NCBI RefSeq assembly: GCF_001426865.1
Contig: NZ_LMFO01000003.1
Coordinates: forward strand, 62,723-126,722
Direction of reading: 5' to 3'
Length of the DNA stretch: 64,000 nt
From: Paenibacillus sp. Root52
Lineage (GTDB): Bacteria; Bacillota; Bacilli; Paenibacillales; Paenibacillaceae
Every line of letters begins with the position of its first letter. Position 1 is the first letter of the stretch. Positions 8,759 through 16,350 of the stretch are shown piece after piece. The notes below the pieces were generated by a model, which did not search any database, was not told the origin of the DNA, and was given only the letters and a program-made list of their open reading frames with translations. A program made the position numbers and the translations under genes.

Positions 8759-9304
8759 ATGAAATCTTTGCCATCAATTTTAACCTTGGGTAATTTAACT
8801 TCGGGTATGCTGGCGGTCATTATGGCCATACATGGGGAATTTGCACTTGCTGTAACGTTGATCTGGGTCGCAATGTTCTTTGATTTGTTTGACGGTTTTG
8901 CTGCTCGTAAATTGCACTGTGAAGGGGAATTTGGCAAAGCACTAGACTCCCTTGCTGATGTGATTTCATTCGGTACAGCTCCAATACTGATTCTGTATCT
9001 GAACGTTATGAACGGAGGAAGTATTTTGGCGATGGCACTCACGGCTCTGTTTCCGATCTGTGGTGCTCTCCGACTGGCACGCTACAATTGCCAGAAGACA
9101 GCGACTCAAGGTTTTGTCGGCATGCCGATTACATTTGCGGGTGGCCTAATGTCCTTTTTCGCTCTATGGAGCCCTTATTTTACTCTTGGTGTAGCCTATC
9201 TCGTCATCGTTGTGTTATCTGGTCTAATGGTTAGCCAAATTCGATTCCCCTCTCTAAAACAGGTATTGACCCCTCAAGAGAAGGATATCGTGGAACCGAA
9301 ATAA
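8759..9304 (+). CDS. pssA: CDP-diacylglycerol--serine O-phosphatidyltransferase
   Basis: A 181-residue membrane enzyme that makes phosphatidylserine from CDP-diacylglycerol and serine, the precursor of phosphatidylethanolamine. The CDP-alcohol phosphatidyltransferase signature is complete: DG, AR eight residues before G, then D and D at the fixed spacings (DGFAARKLHCEGEFGKALD, then SLAD). About five to six hydrophobic segments follow. AAAGGGAG precedes the ATG. It sits between a two-component system and a DedA gene, spaced 15 nt from the latter. No psd gene is in the window. Confidence 0.92.
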   Translation: MKSLPSILTLGNLTSGMLAVIMAIHGEFALAVTLIWVAMFFDLFDGFAARKLHCEGEFGKALDSLADVISFGTAPILILYLNVMNGGSILAMALTALFPICGALRLARYNCQKTATQGFVGMPITFAGGLMSFFALWSPYFTLGVAYLVIVVLSGLMVSQIRFPSLKQVLTPQEKDIVEPK

Positions 9305-9318
9305 GGAGCGAGTCAGTG

Positions 9319-9804
9319 ATGGAATTTGCAAAAGAATTTATTGGTCAGTACGGCTATTTCGCAATCTATGGACTACTGGCTCTGGGTGTAATCGGTATGC
9401 CTATACCGGACGAGGTGATGATGACGTTTGTTGGTTATCTTGCCTCGATCTCGGTTTTGAATTATTCGGTAAGTATTGTTGTCAGTTTTGGTGGTGCGTT
9501 CACCGGTGGACTACTCAGCTATATGATTGGCAAGAAGGCCGGCAGGCCGCTAGTCGTGAAATACGGTAAATGGGTGGGGGTAAACGCCAAACGGCTGGTC
9601 AGGGTAGAGTCCTGGTTTATGAAGTATGGGTACTGGTCCATCGTTCTAGGCTACTTCATTCCCGGGATTCGTCACCTGATGTGCTGCTTCTCAGGAATCA
9701 GTCGTATGGCTATGGGGAGATATATCCTCTTCTCCGGCATCGGTGCATTTCTATGGTGCGTTGTGTTCATATCGATTGGATTCTATGTTGGAGTGTTGAC
9801 TTAA
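9319..9804 (+). CDS. DedA family membrane protein
   Basis: A 162-residue protein with the DedA/SNARE-associated architecture. It has the amphipathic FAKEFIGQYGYFAIYGLLALG start, the GMPIPDEVMM motif and the GYFIPGIRHLMCCFSGISRM segment with conserved Pro, Gly and Arg. DedA proteins are now linked to flipping of lipid carriers or phospholipids and to proton-motive-force homeostasis. Its position behind pssA suits a phospholipid role and the adjacent UppP family theme, though this is inference. A GTG at 9316 directly precedes the ATG; either could be used with AAGGAG at 9302-9307. A terminator follows. Confidence 0.88.
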   Translation: MEFAKEFIGQYGYFAIYGLLALGVIGMPIPDEVMMTFVGYLASISVLNYSVSIVVSFGGAFTGGLLSYMIGKKAGRPLVVKYGKWVGVNAKRLVRVESWFMKYGYWSIVLGYFIPGIRHLMCCFSGISRMAMGRYILFSGIGAFLWCVVFISIGFYVGVLT

Positions 9805-9842
9805 AATCGGACAGCCTATCAGCGTGATGGGCAAGCTAAGCT

Positions 9843-9876
9843 AAAGACCTTTTGTGTGAAAGGGTCTTTTTTGTTT
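9843..9876 (+). terminator. Terminator after the pssA-dedA unit
   Basis: AAAGACC pairs with GGGTCTTT across a short loop, followed by a T-rich run. Confidence 0.8.
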
Positions 9877-9920
9877 TTTTGAATACAATGTAAAGATATC
9901 AACAAACTGAAGCAAACTTA

Positions 9921-9959
9921 TTATAATGAACATGTATTTGGTTTATAATAAACATGTAT
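9921..9959 (+). promoter_or_regulatory. Tandem direct repeat in the promoter of the nucleotidyltransferase cassette
   Basis: The 17-mer TTATAATRAACATGTAT occurs twice, at 9921-9937 and 9943-9959, with a 22-bp period (two helical turns). Each copy contains a -10-like TATAAT and an ACATGT palindrome. This layout suits an autoregulated operator. Confidence 0.6.
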
Positions 9960-10049
9960 ACGTAGAAGGATTTTTAGGTACTTTCAGAAAAGTAAAAGAT
10001 TTATCTGTATTTCTATCATATAAAAACAGGAAATTTAAGGGGACTTCAT

Positions 10050-10286
10050 ATGAGAAAATTATCGGATGTTTTAAAGGGTACAGAAAGATCTACTAGGTTC
10101 TTTATGTCCGGTACGTTTATGGAGAAGCAACCAGATTCCAAACCAAGAGATAGTGAACAACGAGACATGTTAATAATGACGGATATTAAAATAATCTCTA
10201 ATAGATTGGGAAAATCAAAGCTTATGAGAGATGGCAAGCTCATAAGAGTAGGTGATCAAATTGAGAAATATAGAATATCTATATGA
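10050..10286 (+). CDS. Small protein of unknown function, first gene of nucleotidyltransferase cassette
   Basis: A 78-residue, basic, hydrophilic protein with no membrane segment. I do not recognise its family. The ATG follows TTTAAGGGGAC at suitable spacing. Its 3' end overlaps the start of the next gene by 35 nt or less, so the two are coupled. Its base composition is clearly more AT-rich than the flanking housekeeping genes, which suggests acquisition by transfer. Its place ahead of a nucleotidyltransferase-fold gene is compatible with an antitoxin or partner protein, but no helix-turn-helix is evident by eye. Confidence 0.6.
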   Translation: MRKLSDVLKGTERSTRFFMSGTFMEKQPDSKPRDSEQRDMLIMTDIKIISNRLGKSKLMRDGKLIRVGDQIEKYRISI

Positions 10287-10851
10287 AGCCACAAAAGCAA
10301 CTGATGATCTGTTCGAACGTAGATTGATGGTTGTAGCTATTCTAACAAAAATGATTGAAGAAGAGCATGATACCGTTCCCGTAATAGTAGGTGGATCAGC
10401 AGTAGCTATCTATTCTCAAGGGCTCTATGCAACAAATGACACTGATTTAATTTTGCTGTCTTATGTTGATGTACAACCTTACATGACAAAATTAAATTTC
10501 AATAAATTTGGTAAAGATTATTACAATAATGATCTTGATGTTCTTGTAGAATTTCCTTCAGGACATTTAGCGGGTAGTCCGGAAAAAATAACAATCCATG
10601 ATGTATGGGAAAACTATCCTGTCTATATTTTAGGAGTTGAAGATCTTATATTAGATCGAGTGAATTCTCATGTTTCTACCAATGATACGGGTTCTAAAGA
10701 ATGGGCACTTAGGTTGATGGGGGCTTTGTATGATAGCATTGACTGGTCCTACATTCATAAGGTTGCTCATGAGCAAGAAGTTCTTCAAACGATAGAGAAA
10801 TTTCAAAGAACAGTGAAGCGTTACAGGCGTAACCTCGATAAATTATTCTAA
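10252..10851 (+). CDS. Nucleotidyltransferase-fold protein (AbiEii/DUF6036-like)
   Basis: A 199-residue protein with the minimal nucleotidyltransferase signature. It has the GGSA motif in VPVIVGGSAVAIYSQG near residue 43, then a paired-acid motif in YATNDTDLILL, then a third acidic strand in NDLDVLVEF. Such domains occur in type IV toxin-antitoxin toxins (AbiEii, MenA) and related defence genes; this exact family is uncertain. Start choice is ambiguous: GTG at 10252, or TTG at 10261 preceded by AGGTGA. It overlaps the upstream 78-residue gene, is AT-rich and ends in a strong terminator, so the pair forms a self-contained cassette. Confidence 0.75.
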   Translation: MIKLRNIEYLYEATKATDDLFERRLMVVAILTKMIEEEHDTVPVIVGGSAVAIYSQGLYATNDTDLILLSYVDVQPYMTKLNFNKFGKDYYNNDLDVLVEFPSGHLAGSPEKITIHDVWENYPVYILGVEDLILDRVNSHVSTNDTGSKEWALRLMGALYDSIDWSYIHKVAHEQEVLQTIEKFQRTVKRYRRNLDKLF

Positions 10852-10890
10852 ATTATGTTGTATTTCTTTGATAAAGTTTAATGAAATAAC

Positions 10891-10941
10891 AAAACACGCT
10901 CAAACCTTAACTTGTAATTAAGGAGAGCGTGTTTTTTTTAT
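10891..10941 (+). terminator. Terminator closing the nucleotidyltransferase cassette (probably bidirectional)
   Basis: AAAACACGCTC pairs with GAGAGCGTGTTTT with an inner AACCTTAA/TTAAGG extension. An A-run precedes and a T-run follows, so it could also serve the leftward antiporter gene. Confidence 0.85.
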
Positions 10942-11047
10942 TGTCATAATAAATGAAAAAAGTGAAGCTTAAAATTAATTAAAAGTTTAAACTTAAGCAA
11001 CTTTGCAGCTCCCAGTGCACGTGGGCACCACTCCAAGACTCTATCAT

Positions 11048-12238
11048 TTATCCAGAGATATTGGACTCTTGAATTCCTCGTTCAATACGGCGTTCGCCTT
11101 TTTTACGGCTAAATGTGATTTTGAGCAATGGTGGTGTTACTAGAGTCGTAATAATAACCATAATCACAACACTGGTGAAATACTCGGAGTCCAGCAGCCC
11201 AGAAGCAAGCCCAGTTGACGCGATAATAAGTGCGACCTCCCCCCGGGATATCATACCTGCACCTATAGCTAGGGAAGACATGCGATCGAATCCAGTTAGA
11301 CGCGCACCAGCTCCGCCTCCAATCAGCTTTGTAACGATGGCGATCAAACTAATTACGACGATAAACCAAATTTGAGATCCAACACCGTCAAATGTAACAT
11401 TTAATCCAATACTTACAAAGAATACAGGAACAAAAATACTATAAGCAATTGGCTCTAACTTGGATTCAACTTCATGCTTGAAGTTAGTTTGAGAAATGGC
11501 GATCCCTGCTGCAAACGCGCCGATGATACCAGCAACGCCCATCCACTCTGCAAAGTAGGAAAATCCGAAGCAAATGATTAGACCTGCTGTAATAACTGTT
11601 TCGGTTACCTTGAGCGGTGCCATCCATTTCATAATTCGTGGAACCAGGAACCACCCTACAGCGATAATGACAACAAAGAACAGTAATTTTTTTCCGATGA
11701 GAAGGGTAATAGATGTATCTCCTGCCCCTGTACCAAGCAAGCTCATCATAACAGCGAGCAAGACAACAACCAGCACGTCATCTACAACAGCTGCTCCCAA
11801 GATCGTTGTTCCTTCACGCGAACTGAGCTGATCCATGTCTTTTAATGTCTGAACTGAAATACTTACAGATGTGGCACAGAACAGAAGACCAAAGAACAAA
11901 GCATGTGTTTGGGTCATGCCAAAAGCAATAGCAGATCCGTATCCACCGATAAATGGAAGGATGATACCACCTACGGCAACGGCAAAAGCCGCTTTCCAAT
12001 TTTTCTTTAATTGATCTAGATCCGTCTCAAGACCTGCGATGAACATGAGCAACAGAACTCCAATCTCAGCAATATAATGGATGAAATCAGATTTCGGTAC
12101 CCAGTTCAACAGAGCAGGACCTAGGATAACGCCTACAATTAACTTCCCGAGCACCGATGGTTGACCTAGCCTTACGGACAAGTCACCCGCAAGTTTTGTG
12201 AAGATTAGAATCAAAGCAAGAGATAAAATAAATTCCAT
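11048..12238 (-). CDS. Kef-type (CPA2) cation:proton antiporter
   Basis: A 396-residue protein with about 12 hydrophobic segments, of the Na+/H+ exchanger (CPA2) family. Family hallmarks include LGQPSVLGKLIVGVILGPALL near the N-terminus and a VVDDVLVVVLLA segment whose two Asp residues form the ion site. No C-terminal TrkA-N domain is present, which resembles the GerN/KefB short forms. I set the start at 12238 (MEFILSLA), where GGAGAGGAG lies upstream; a longer reading to 12259 lacks a ribosome site. The leader carries a terminator hairpin, so expression is probably controlled by attenuation. Ion specificity (Na+ or K+) cannot be read from sequence. Confidence 0.87.
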   Translation of the reverse strand: MEFILSLALILIFTKLAGDLSVRLGQPSVLGKLIVGVILGPALLNWVPKSDFIHYIAEIGVLLLMFIAGLETDLDQLKKNWKAAFAVAVGGIILPFIGGYGSAIAFGMTQTHALFFGLLFCATSVSISVQTLKDMDQLSSREGTTILGAAVVDDVLVVVLLAVMMSLLGTGAGDTSITLLIGKKLLFFVVIIAVGWFLVPRIMKWMAPLKVTETVITAGLIICFGFSYFAEWMGVAGIIGAFAAGIAISQTNFKHEVESKLEPIAYSIFVPVFFVSIGLNVTFDGVGSQIWFIVVISLIAIVTKLIGGGAGARLTGFDRMSSLAIGAGMISRGEVALIIASTGLASGLLDSEYFTSVVIMVIITTLVTPPLLKITFSRKKGERRIERGIQESNISG

Positions 12239-12364
12239 AAATGTGCTCCTCTCCAACAAGTGGCGTTAATAAGATGGCCTCACCAAGGCGGCTTCATACC
12301 TTCCTATAAACAAAAAAAATGGCATAGAAGGGCATAAAACAACCAAACCCTAACATGTCATTAA

Positions 12365-12404
12365 AAAAGACAAGGAGGGGCCTTGGTGACAGGCTCCTCC
12401 TTGT
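12365..12404 (-). terminator. Terminator-like hairpin inside the antiporter leader
   Basis: Read leftward, AACAAGGAGGAG pairs with CCCCTCCTTGTC, followed by TTTTTT. It sits between the promoter and the start codon, where no upstream gene needs a terminator, so it looks like an attenuator. Its loop contains TCACCAAGGC, the exact complement of GCCTTGGTGA at 12290-12281 further along the same leader. Confidence 0.75.
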
Positions 12405-12431
12405 TAAACGCGTATGTGATTAATGACATTA

Positions 12432-12460
12432 ATTATAACATATTTGCGATCATGGGTAAA
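12432..12460 (-). promoter_or_regulatory. Sigma-A promoter of the antiporter gene
   Basis: On the minus strand TTTACC, a 17-nt spacer and a perfect TATAAT (12437-12432) place transcription start near 12425. A TTAATGACATTAA palindrome at 12420-12432 overlaps the start point and may be an operator. Confidence 0.75.
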
Positions 12461-12616
12461 TACATTGCACGACCGATTCATCAAAATCCGGGCGTTGGGC
12501 AATATAAATGGATACTGGCGTCCATTTTTGTTCAGAGTGTTGTCACTTAACAGCCGACAAATGCCGAGATATAATGACATAGAACATAGAAGTTAGGATA
12601 TGAGGAGGATTTTACA

Positions 12617-13201
12617 TTGGGCAAACAGGCCAAAGGGGACCCGAACAAGCAATCGAACCAAATTACCCCGACCAGTAATAAAAATTTTGCAGGTATTATC
12701 ATCACCATTTCCATTCTCGCCAATGTCATTATTTTATTGTTGTTCTTCGCGCCATCGATCGGCTACAAGGGAAGTGTAGACTTTGATATTACCATACTGC
12801 CGCGTTTTAATGCTGTATTTAACAGCTTCACCTTCATCTTCTTGCTAGCGGCACTAATTGCCATTATCAAACGAAATGTGAAACTACACAAACGATTTAT
12901 TATTGCCGCATTTTCGACGACACTGTTATTTCTTGTAACGTATTTGTCATTCCACTACCTCTCCCCGGAAACTTCAAAATATGGCGGAGAAGGCATCATT
13001 CGTTCCATTTATTTCTTCATCCTGATTACGCACAGTATTCTCGCAGCATTGATTGTGCCATTGGCTCTATTCACCCTGGTATGGGGCTGGACGAATCAAT
13101 TGAAGAAACACCGTAAAATTGCTCGTTGGACCATGCCGATCTGGCTGTATGTCAGCTCTACGGGTGTTGTAGTCTACCTGATGATGGCACCATATTATTA
13201 A
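12617..13201 (+). CDS. DUF420 membrane protein (YozB/CtaM-like)
   Basis: A 194-residue membrane protein with about five hydrophobic segments and a hydrophilic, Lys/Asn-rich 25-residue N-terminus. It shows the DUF420 pattern of conserved His residues within helices (LHKRFIIAAF, FHYL, THSILAAL, KHRKIARWTMPIW). Relatives such as CtaM and YozB are tied to maturation or function of heme-copper oxidases, so a link to the qox operon at 40 kb is possible. It starts at TTG 12617 with GAGGAGG upstream. Confidence 0.78.
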   Translation: MGKQAKGDPNKQSNQITPTSNKNFAGIIITISILANVIILLLFFAPSIGYKGSVDFDITILPRFNAVFNSFTFIFLLAALIAIIKRNVKLHKRFIIAAFSTTLLFLVTYLSFHYLSPETSKYGGEGIIRSIYFFILITHSILAALIVPLALFTLVWGWTNQLKKHRKIARWTMPIWLYVSSTGVVVYLMMAPYY

Positions 13202-13277
13202 TGTCATAAATAAAGTTTAACGAAGTATATCCTGTAGCACTTGCGGGTAATGTTTCCATGGAAGGAGGTTCACGGTC

Positions 13278-14021
13278 GTGTACAGAGTTGTATTAATTCG
13301 CCATGGACAGAGTATGTGGAACGTAGAAAATCGTTTTACGGGCTGGACGGACGTGGATCTAACCACAGATGGGTACGGAGAAGCCCGTAAAGCAGGTAAG
13401 ATTTTGAAGGAGCAAGGCTTTGATTTTGACTATGCTTATGCTTCTGTACTGAAACGTTCCATACGAACATTGGATATCGCATTAGATGAGATGGATCGCA
13501 TGTGGATTCCTATTACGAAGACATGGAAACTGAACGAACGCCACTATGGTGCTCTGCAAGGCTTGAACAAACAACAGACCGCAGTCAAGTACGGGGAAGA
13601 TCAAGTGATGGAGTGGAGACGCTCCATTAGCGTGTCGCCCCCAGCTCTAGACGAGACGGATGACCGGTACGTACAAGATCAGGACAAGTATGCCCGATTG
13701 GGTTGTACCATTCCTCGCACGGAGAACTTACTGGATACATCGAAGCGGGTTCTGGAGTATTGGGACAATGAGATCAAACCGGTTGTATCAGCGGGTAAAC
13801 GGGTGCTTATCTCCGCTCATGGCAATACGCTCCGTTCATTGGTCATGCACTTGGATCAGATGTCTGAAGCCGATGTGATGGCGCTTAATATTCCAACGGG
13901 CATTCCGCTTGTCTACGAATTGGATGAAGATCTTCACCCGATCGGACACTTTTATCTGACAGCCGATGGTTCAACGTATAAGCATGAAGAAATGACTCAT
14001 GTGGCTACGCCATCAGATTAA
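13278..14021 (+). CDS. gpmA: 2,3-bisphosphoglycerate-dependent phosphoglycerate mutase
   Basis: A 247-residue cytoplasmic glycolytic enzyme interconverting 3- and 2-phosphoglycerate. The phospho-His motif is intact ([10 protein letters not shown]), as are the [13 protein letters not shown] segment, [13 protein letters not shown] and the second catalytic His in [12 protein letters not shown]. The GTG start at 13278 has an excellent AAGGAGGT 9 nt upstream. It is a single gene closed by a terminator. Length and motifs match the GpmA (dPGM) family; the alternative, a general histidine phosphatase, is unlikely given these motifs. Confidence 0.93.
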   Translation: MYRVVLIRHGQSMWNVENRFTGWTDVDLTTDGYGEARKAGKILKEQGFDFDYAYASVLKRSIRTLDIALDEMDRMWIPITKTWKLNERHYGALQGLNKQQTAVKYGEDQVMEWRRSISVSPPALDETDDRYVQDQDKYARLGCTIPRTENLLDTSKRVLEYWDNEIKPVVSAGKRVLISAHGNTLRSLVMHLDQMSEADVMALNIPTGIPLVYELDEDLHPIGHFYLTADGSTYKHEEMTHVATPSD

Positions 14022-14034
14022 TATCCAAGATGAG

Positions 14035-14068
14035 ATGACCCCTGCATTCACATGTGGGGGTCATTTTT
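14035..14068 (+). terminator. Terminator after gpmA
   Basis: ATGACCCCTGCA pairs with TGTGGGGGTCAT, followed by TTTTT. Confidence 0.88.
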
Positions 14069-14249
14069 GTGCGTATAGCGAATCAACTTCATTTCATAAC
14101 ATAAGACTTTAGCTGGGTTTAGATCAGGACAAGCTATGGATCATACCCGTTCAATTAGCCTATATAACTACTTGCATAATTTATGTCTGAAGTGAGATAT
14201 GAGATGAATGTATCGTATTCTTTTATTTTTTCAATGGCTTATTCAGGAC

Positions 14250-14274
14250 GTTTCGATTTCGGCACAACGGGTAA
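14250..14274 (+). promoter_or_regulatory. Stress-sigma-type promoter (sigma-B/sigma-F-like)
   Basis: GTTTCG (14250-14255), a 13-nt spacer and GGGTAA (14269-14274) resemble the sigma-B consensus GTTTAA-N13-GGGTAT. It lies 50 nt upstream of the small gene at 14324. No sigma-A box of similar quality is seen there. Sigma-F, whose sites look alike, is the alternative reader. Confidence 0.5.
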
Positions 14275-14323
14275 ATTTCAAACAAGACACGATGTACATT
14301 TATCCTTAAAGGAGGAAGAACAC

Positions 14324-14488
14324 ATGTCTAAACGTAAAGGAATTATCATGACAGCTATTGGTGCAGGCGTAACGTATCTGATGAGGAACAAGCAGGCAAG
14401 GGATAAGTTATTTTCGACAGTCTCAGGCATGATGAAAGGCTCAAGCTCGTCTACTGGCAAAAGACCACAACGTATCGATATAAAATAG
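14324..14488 (+). CDS. Small basic protein of unknown function
   Basis: A 54-residue protein with a short hydrophobic patch (IIMTAIGAGVTYLM) followed by a basic, Ser-rich tail. I do not recognise a family; the shape resembles small YtxH-like stress proteins. The ATG at 14324 follows a very strong AAAGGAGGA at 14309-14317. The frame extends upstream to 14183 without a comparable ribosome site. It is framed by a stress-sigma-type promoter and its own terminator, so it is probably an independently regulated single gene. Confidence 0.75.
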   Translation: MSKRKGIIMTAIGAGVTYLMRNKQARDKLFSTVSGMMKGSSSSTGKRPQRIDIK

Positions 14489-14513
14489 ATCCATCCAATC
14501 AACATGCAATGTC

Positions 14514-14542
14514 AAGCCCGGAGCTTCTTAGTCCGGGTTTTT
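14514..14542 (+). terminator. Terminator after the small gene
   Basis: CCCGGA (14517-14522) pairs with TCCGGG (14532-14537), followed by TTTTT. Confidence 0.8.
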
Positions 14543-14587
14543 GCCTGTTCACTTACTTTTCGACGTTAGTTGCTGAGCTAGATCTTG

Positions 14588-14650
14588 AACTAAACATTTA
14601 CACGATACAGCGATCGAAGGGTTATTCTGTCATCGGAGTGGCAAGTGGGA
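14588..14650 (+). repeat. Structured repeat, internally deleted copy D
   Basis: The 5' edge (GAACTAAACATTTACACGA) matches the 5' edge of copy A. The sequence then jumps directly to the 3' arm (ACAGCGAT.GAA.GTTATTCTGTCATCG.AGTGG.AAGTG), with only a few differences from copy A. The central hairpin, about 95 nt in copy A, is missing. Confidence 0.7.
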
Positions 14651-14684
14651 ATATTCTTTCGTCCGACATATATAGATGCTGCTT

Positions 14685-14713
14685 TTTAAAGGACAGGATG
14701 CGATTTTTACAAT
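14685..14713 (+). promoter_or_regulatory. Sigma-A promoter of the aldo/keto reductase gene
   Basis: TTTAAA (14685-14690), a 17-nt spacer and TACAAT (14708-14713) lie about 50 nt upstream of the start and just downstream of repeat copy D. Confidence 0.6.
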
Positions 14714-14763
14714 GAAGAATGATACAATGGATACTTGCAGAAATTATGGGAGGTGGTGCACGT

Positions 14764-15672
14764 ATGAAGAAAAATCGTCTAGGCTCATCTGAATTGATGG
14801 TGGGAGAGATTGGTCTTGGCTGTATGTCACTCGGAACTGATGTGAATCCAGCCGTAGCCCTGATCCATGAAGCGTTGGATCACGGTGTGAATTTGCTCGA
14901 TACAGCCGATCTGTATGACGCGGGGCGCAATGAAGAGATCGTAGGGCAAGCGATTAAGGGACGACGGGATCAGGTTATTGTAGCTACCAAGGTTGGGAAC
15001 CGAAGAATACAAGGTCAAGAAGGTTGGGCATGGGATCCATCCAAGGCGTATATCAAACAGGCGGTACATGACAGTCTCAAACGTCTCCAGACTGACTATA
15101 TTGATCTGTATCAACTGCATGGCGGTACCATTGAAGATCCAATGGAAGAGACCATCGAGGCATTTGAAGAACTTAAGCAGGAGGGGCTAATTCGCTATTA
15201 CGGTATTTCCTCCATTCGGCCTAATGTCATACGGGAATATGTGAGAAGAGCTCAGATTGTAAGTGTCATGAACCAATATAGCCTAGTGGATCGTCGTGCG
15301 GAGGAAGAGGTATTGCCGTTATTGGAGCAAAAGGGGATTAGTGTGATCGCCCGCGGGCCAGTGGCCAGTGGAGTACTCGCTGATTCTGGCGCAGCTAAGG
15401 TTGATAAAGGCTATCTGGATTATACGCCGGCTGAGCTTCACAGCATTCGGGAAACGCTGGGACGTTATGTTACGGACGGGCGCAGTTTGACCCAAACGGC
15501 AATTCGATATGCCTTGTCTCATCCAGCCGTAGCGGCGGTTGTACCTGGCGCGAGTTCTAGAGAACAATTGCTGCATAATATTGCTGCTTCAGCATCAGCA
15601 CCGCTCACAACAGCGGAGATCCAACAAATAAAGGAATCGAATCCGGCTAACCTGTACAAGCAGCACCGCTGA
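14764..15672 (+). CDS. Aldo/keto reductase
   Basis: A 302-residue NADPH-dependent oxidoreductase with a TIM-barrel fold. Family signatures are LGLGCMSLG near the N-terminus, the catalytic Asp and Tyr in NLLDTADLYDAGRNEE, Lys in VIVATKVGNR, His in YQLHG and the C-terminal VVPGASSREQL cofactor segment. The substrate cannot be predicted. I set the start at ATG 14764, where GGGAGGTGG sits upstream, rather than the in-frame ATG at 14719. The gene has its own promoter next to a truncated copy of the structured repeat. Confidence 0.9.
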   Translation: MKKNRLGSSELMVGEIGLGCMSLGTDVNPAVALIHEALDHGVNLLDTADLYDAGRNEEIVGQAIKGRRDQVIVATKVGNRRIQGQEGWAWDPSKAYIKQAVHDSLKRLQTDYIDLYQLHGGTIEDPMEETIEAFEELKQEGLIRYYGISSIRPNVIREYVRRAQIVSVMNQYSLVDRRAEEEVLPLLEQKGISVIARGPVASGVLADSGAAKVDKGYLDYTPAELHSIRETLGRYVTDGRSLTQTAIRYALSHPAVAAVVPGASSREQLLHNIAASASAPLTTAEIQQIKESNPANLYKQHR

Positions 15673-15803
15673 GATAGGAAGTCCTATTTTCAAATGTAAC
15701 TATTCAAGGTACAATGAAATAAAGTTAAAATATTAACTATTCCGTTTCAGGTACACATGATCATGCTGTGGCTGAACATATATAGACAAGGGAGAGAACA
15801 TCT

Positions 15804-16130
15804 ATGGAAAGAATTCTTAGTGAACAACAATATCGCGATACCATTAATTCAGACAGTCTAACGGTTATTAAGTTTGATACAACCTGGTGTGTTGACTGCA
15901 AAAACCTGGACCGTTTTATCGGAGATGTAGTTGACCAGCACGCCGACAAAACGTTCTATGCTATGGACGCGGAAGAATTACAGCCTTTGGCTGAGGAGAA
16001 TGGGGTACGCGGTATTCCAAGCTTGCTTGTTTTCCAAAATGGCAAGAAAATCGCACACCTGCACAGCAAATGGGCGAAGACTCCTGCTCAAATCTCGGAA
16101 TATCTGACTACATTGGAATCCAAAGTATAA
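15804..16130 (+). CDS. Thioredoxin-like protein
   Basis: A 108-residue thioredoxin-fold protein with a WCVDCK active site, in place of the WCGPC of classical thioredoxin, and the cis-Pro loop RGIPSLLVF. It is probably a thiol-disulfide reductase or redox chaperone in the cytoplasm; there is no signal peptide. AAGGGAGAG precedes the ATG. A thioredoxin reductase gene lies far away at 52.5 kb. It is a single gene closed by a strong terminator. Confidence 0.87.
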   Translation: MERILSEQQYRDTINSDSLTVIKFDTTWCVDCKNLDRFIGDVVDQHADKTFYAMDAEELQPLAEENGVRGIPSLLVFQNGKKIAHLHSKWAKTPAQISEYLTTLESKV

Positions 16131-16164
16131 CTAAAACGTAGCGTTTTTATCTAAACACATATAA

Positions 16165-16203
16165 GCACCTTCAATCATACCCATGATTTGAAGGTGTTTT
16201 TTT
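16165..16203 (+). terminator. Terminator after the thioredoxin-like gene
   Basis: CACCTTCAATCAT pairs with ATGATTTGAAGGTG, followed by a run of T residues. Confidence 0.88.
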
Positions 16204-16350
16204 AATGTTCTACTCCAATTCATAACTTTCTAAAGGTGTTCAGAATTTGTTTAGACCCTAGCAGTACAATGTTAAAGCGACATAAGCTGAACATCGGTTC
16301 AACTCATGTGGTATAAACCTAACCTAATACTGGAGTGAACAGAGATTACT

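Larger units (their letters stand above)
12239..12616. other. Intergenic region with antiporter leader and divergent promoters
   Basis: This 378-base region holds, for the leftward antiporter, a promoter (12460-12432), a palindrome at the start point, a terminator hairpin and about 125 nt of further leader. A TTG-started rightward gene begins at 12617 with GAGGAGG at 12602-12608. No further reading frame was accepted. Confidence 0.65.

Noticed and set aside
12240..12440. Known cation or c-di-AMP riboswitch in the antiporter leader
   Set aside because: Only about 20 nt lie between the predicted start and the terminator, too short for any aptamer I can recognise; left as an unexplained attenuator.
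14509..14715. A 68-codon plus-strand frame after the small gene at 14324
   Set aside because: It starts inside a terminator hairpin and runs through the deleted repeat copy D and the next promoter, with no ribosome site.
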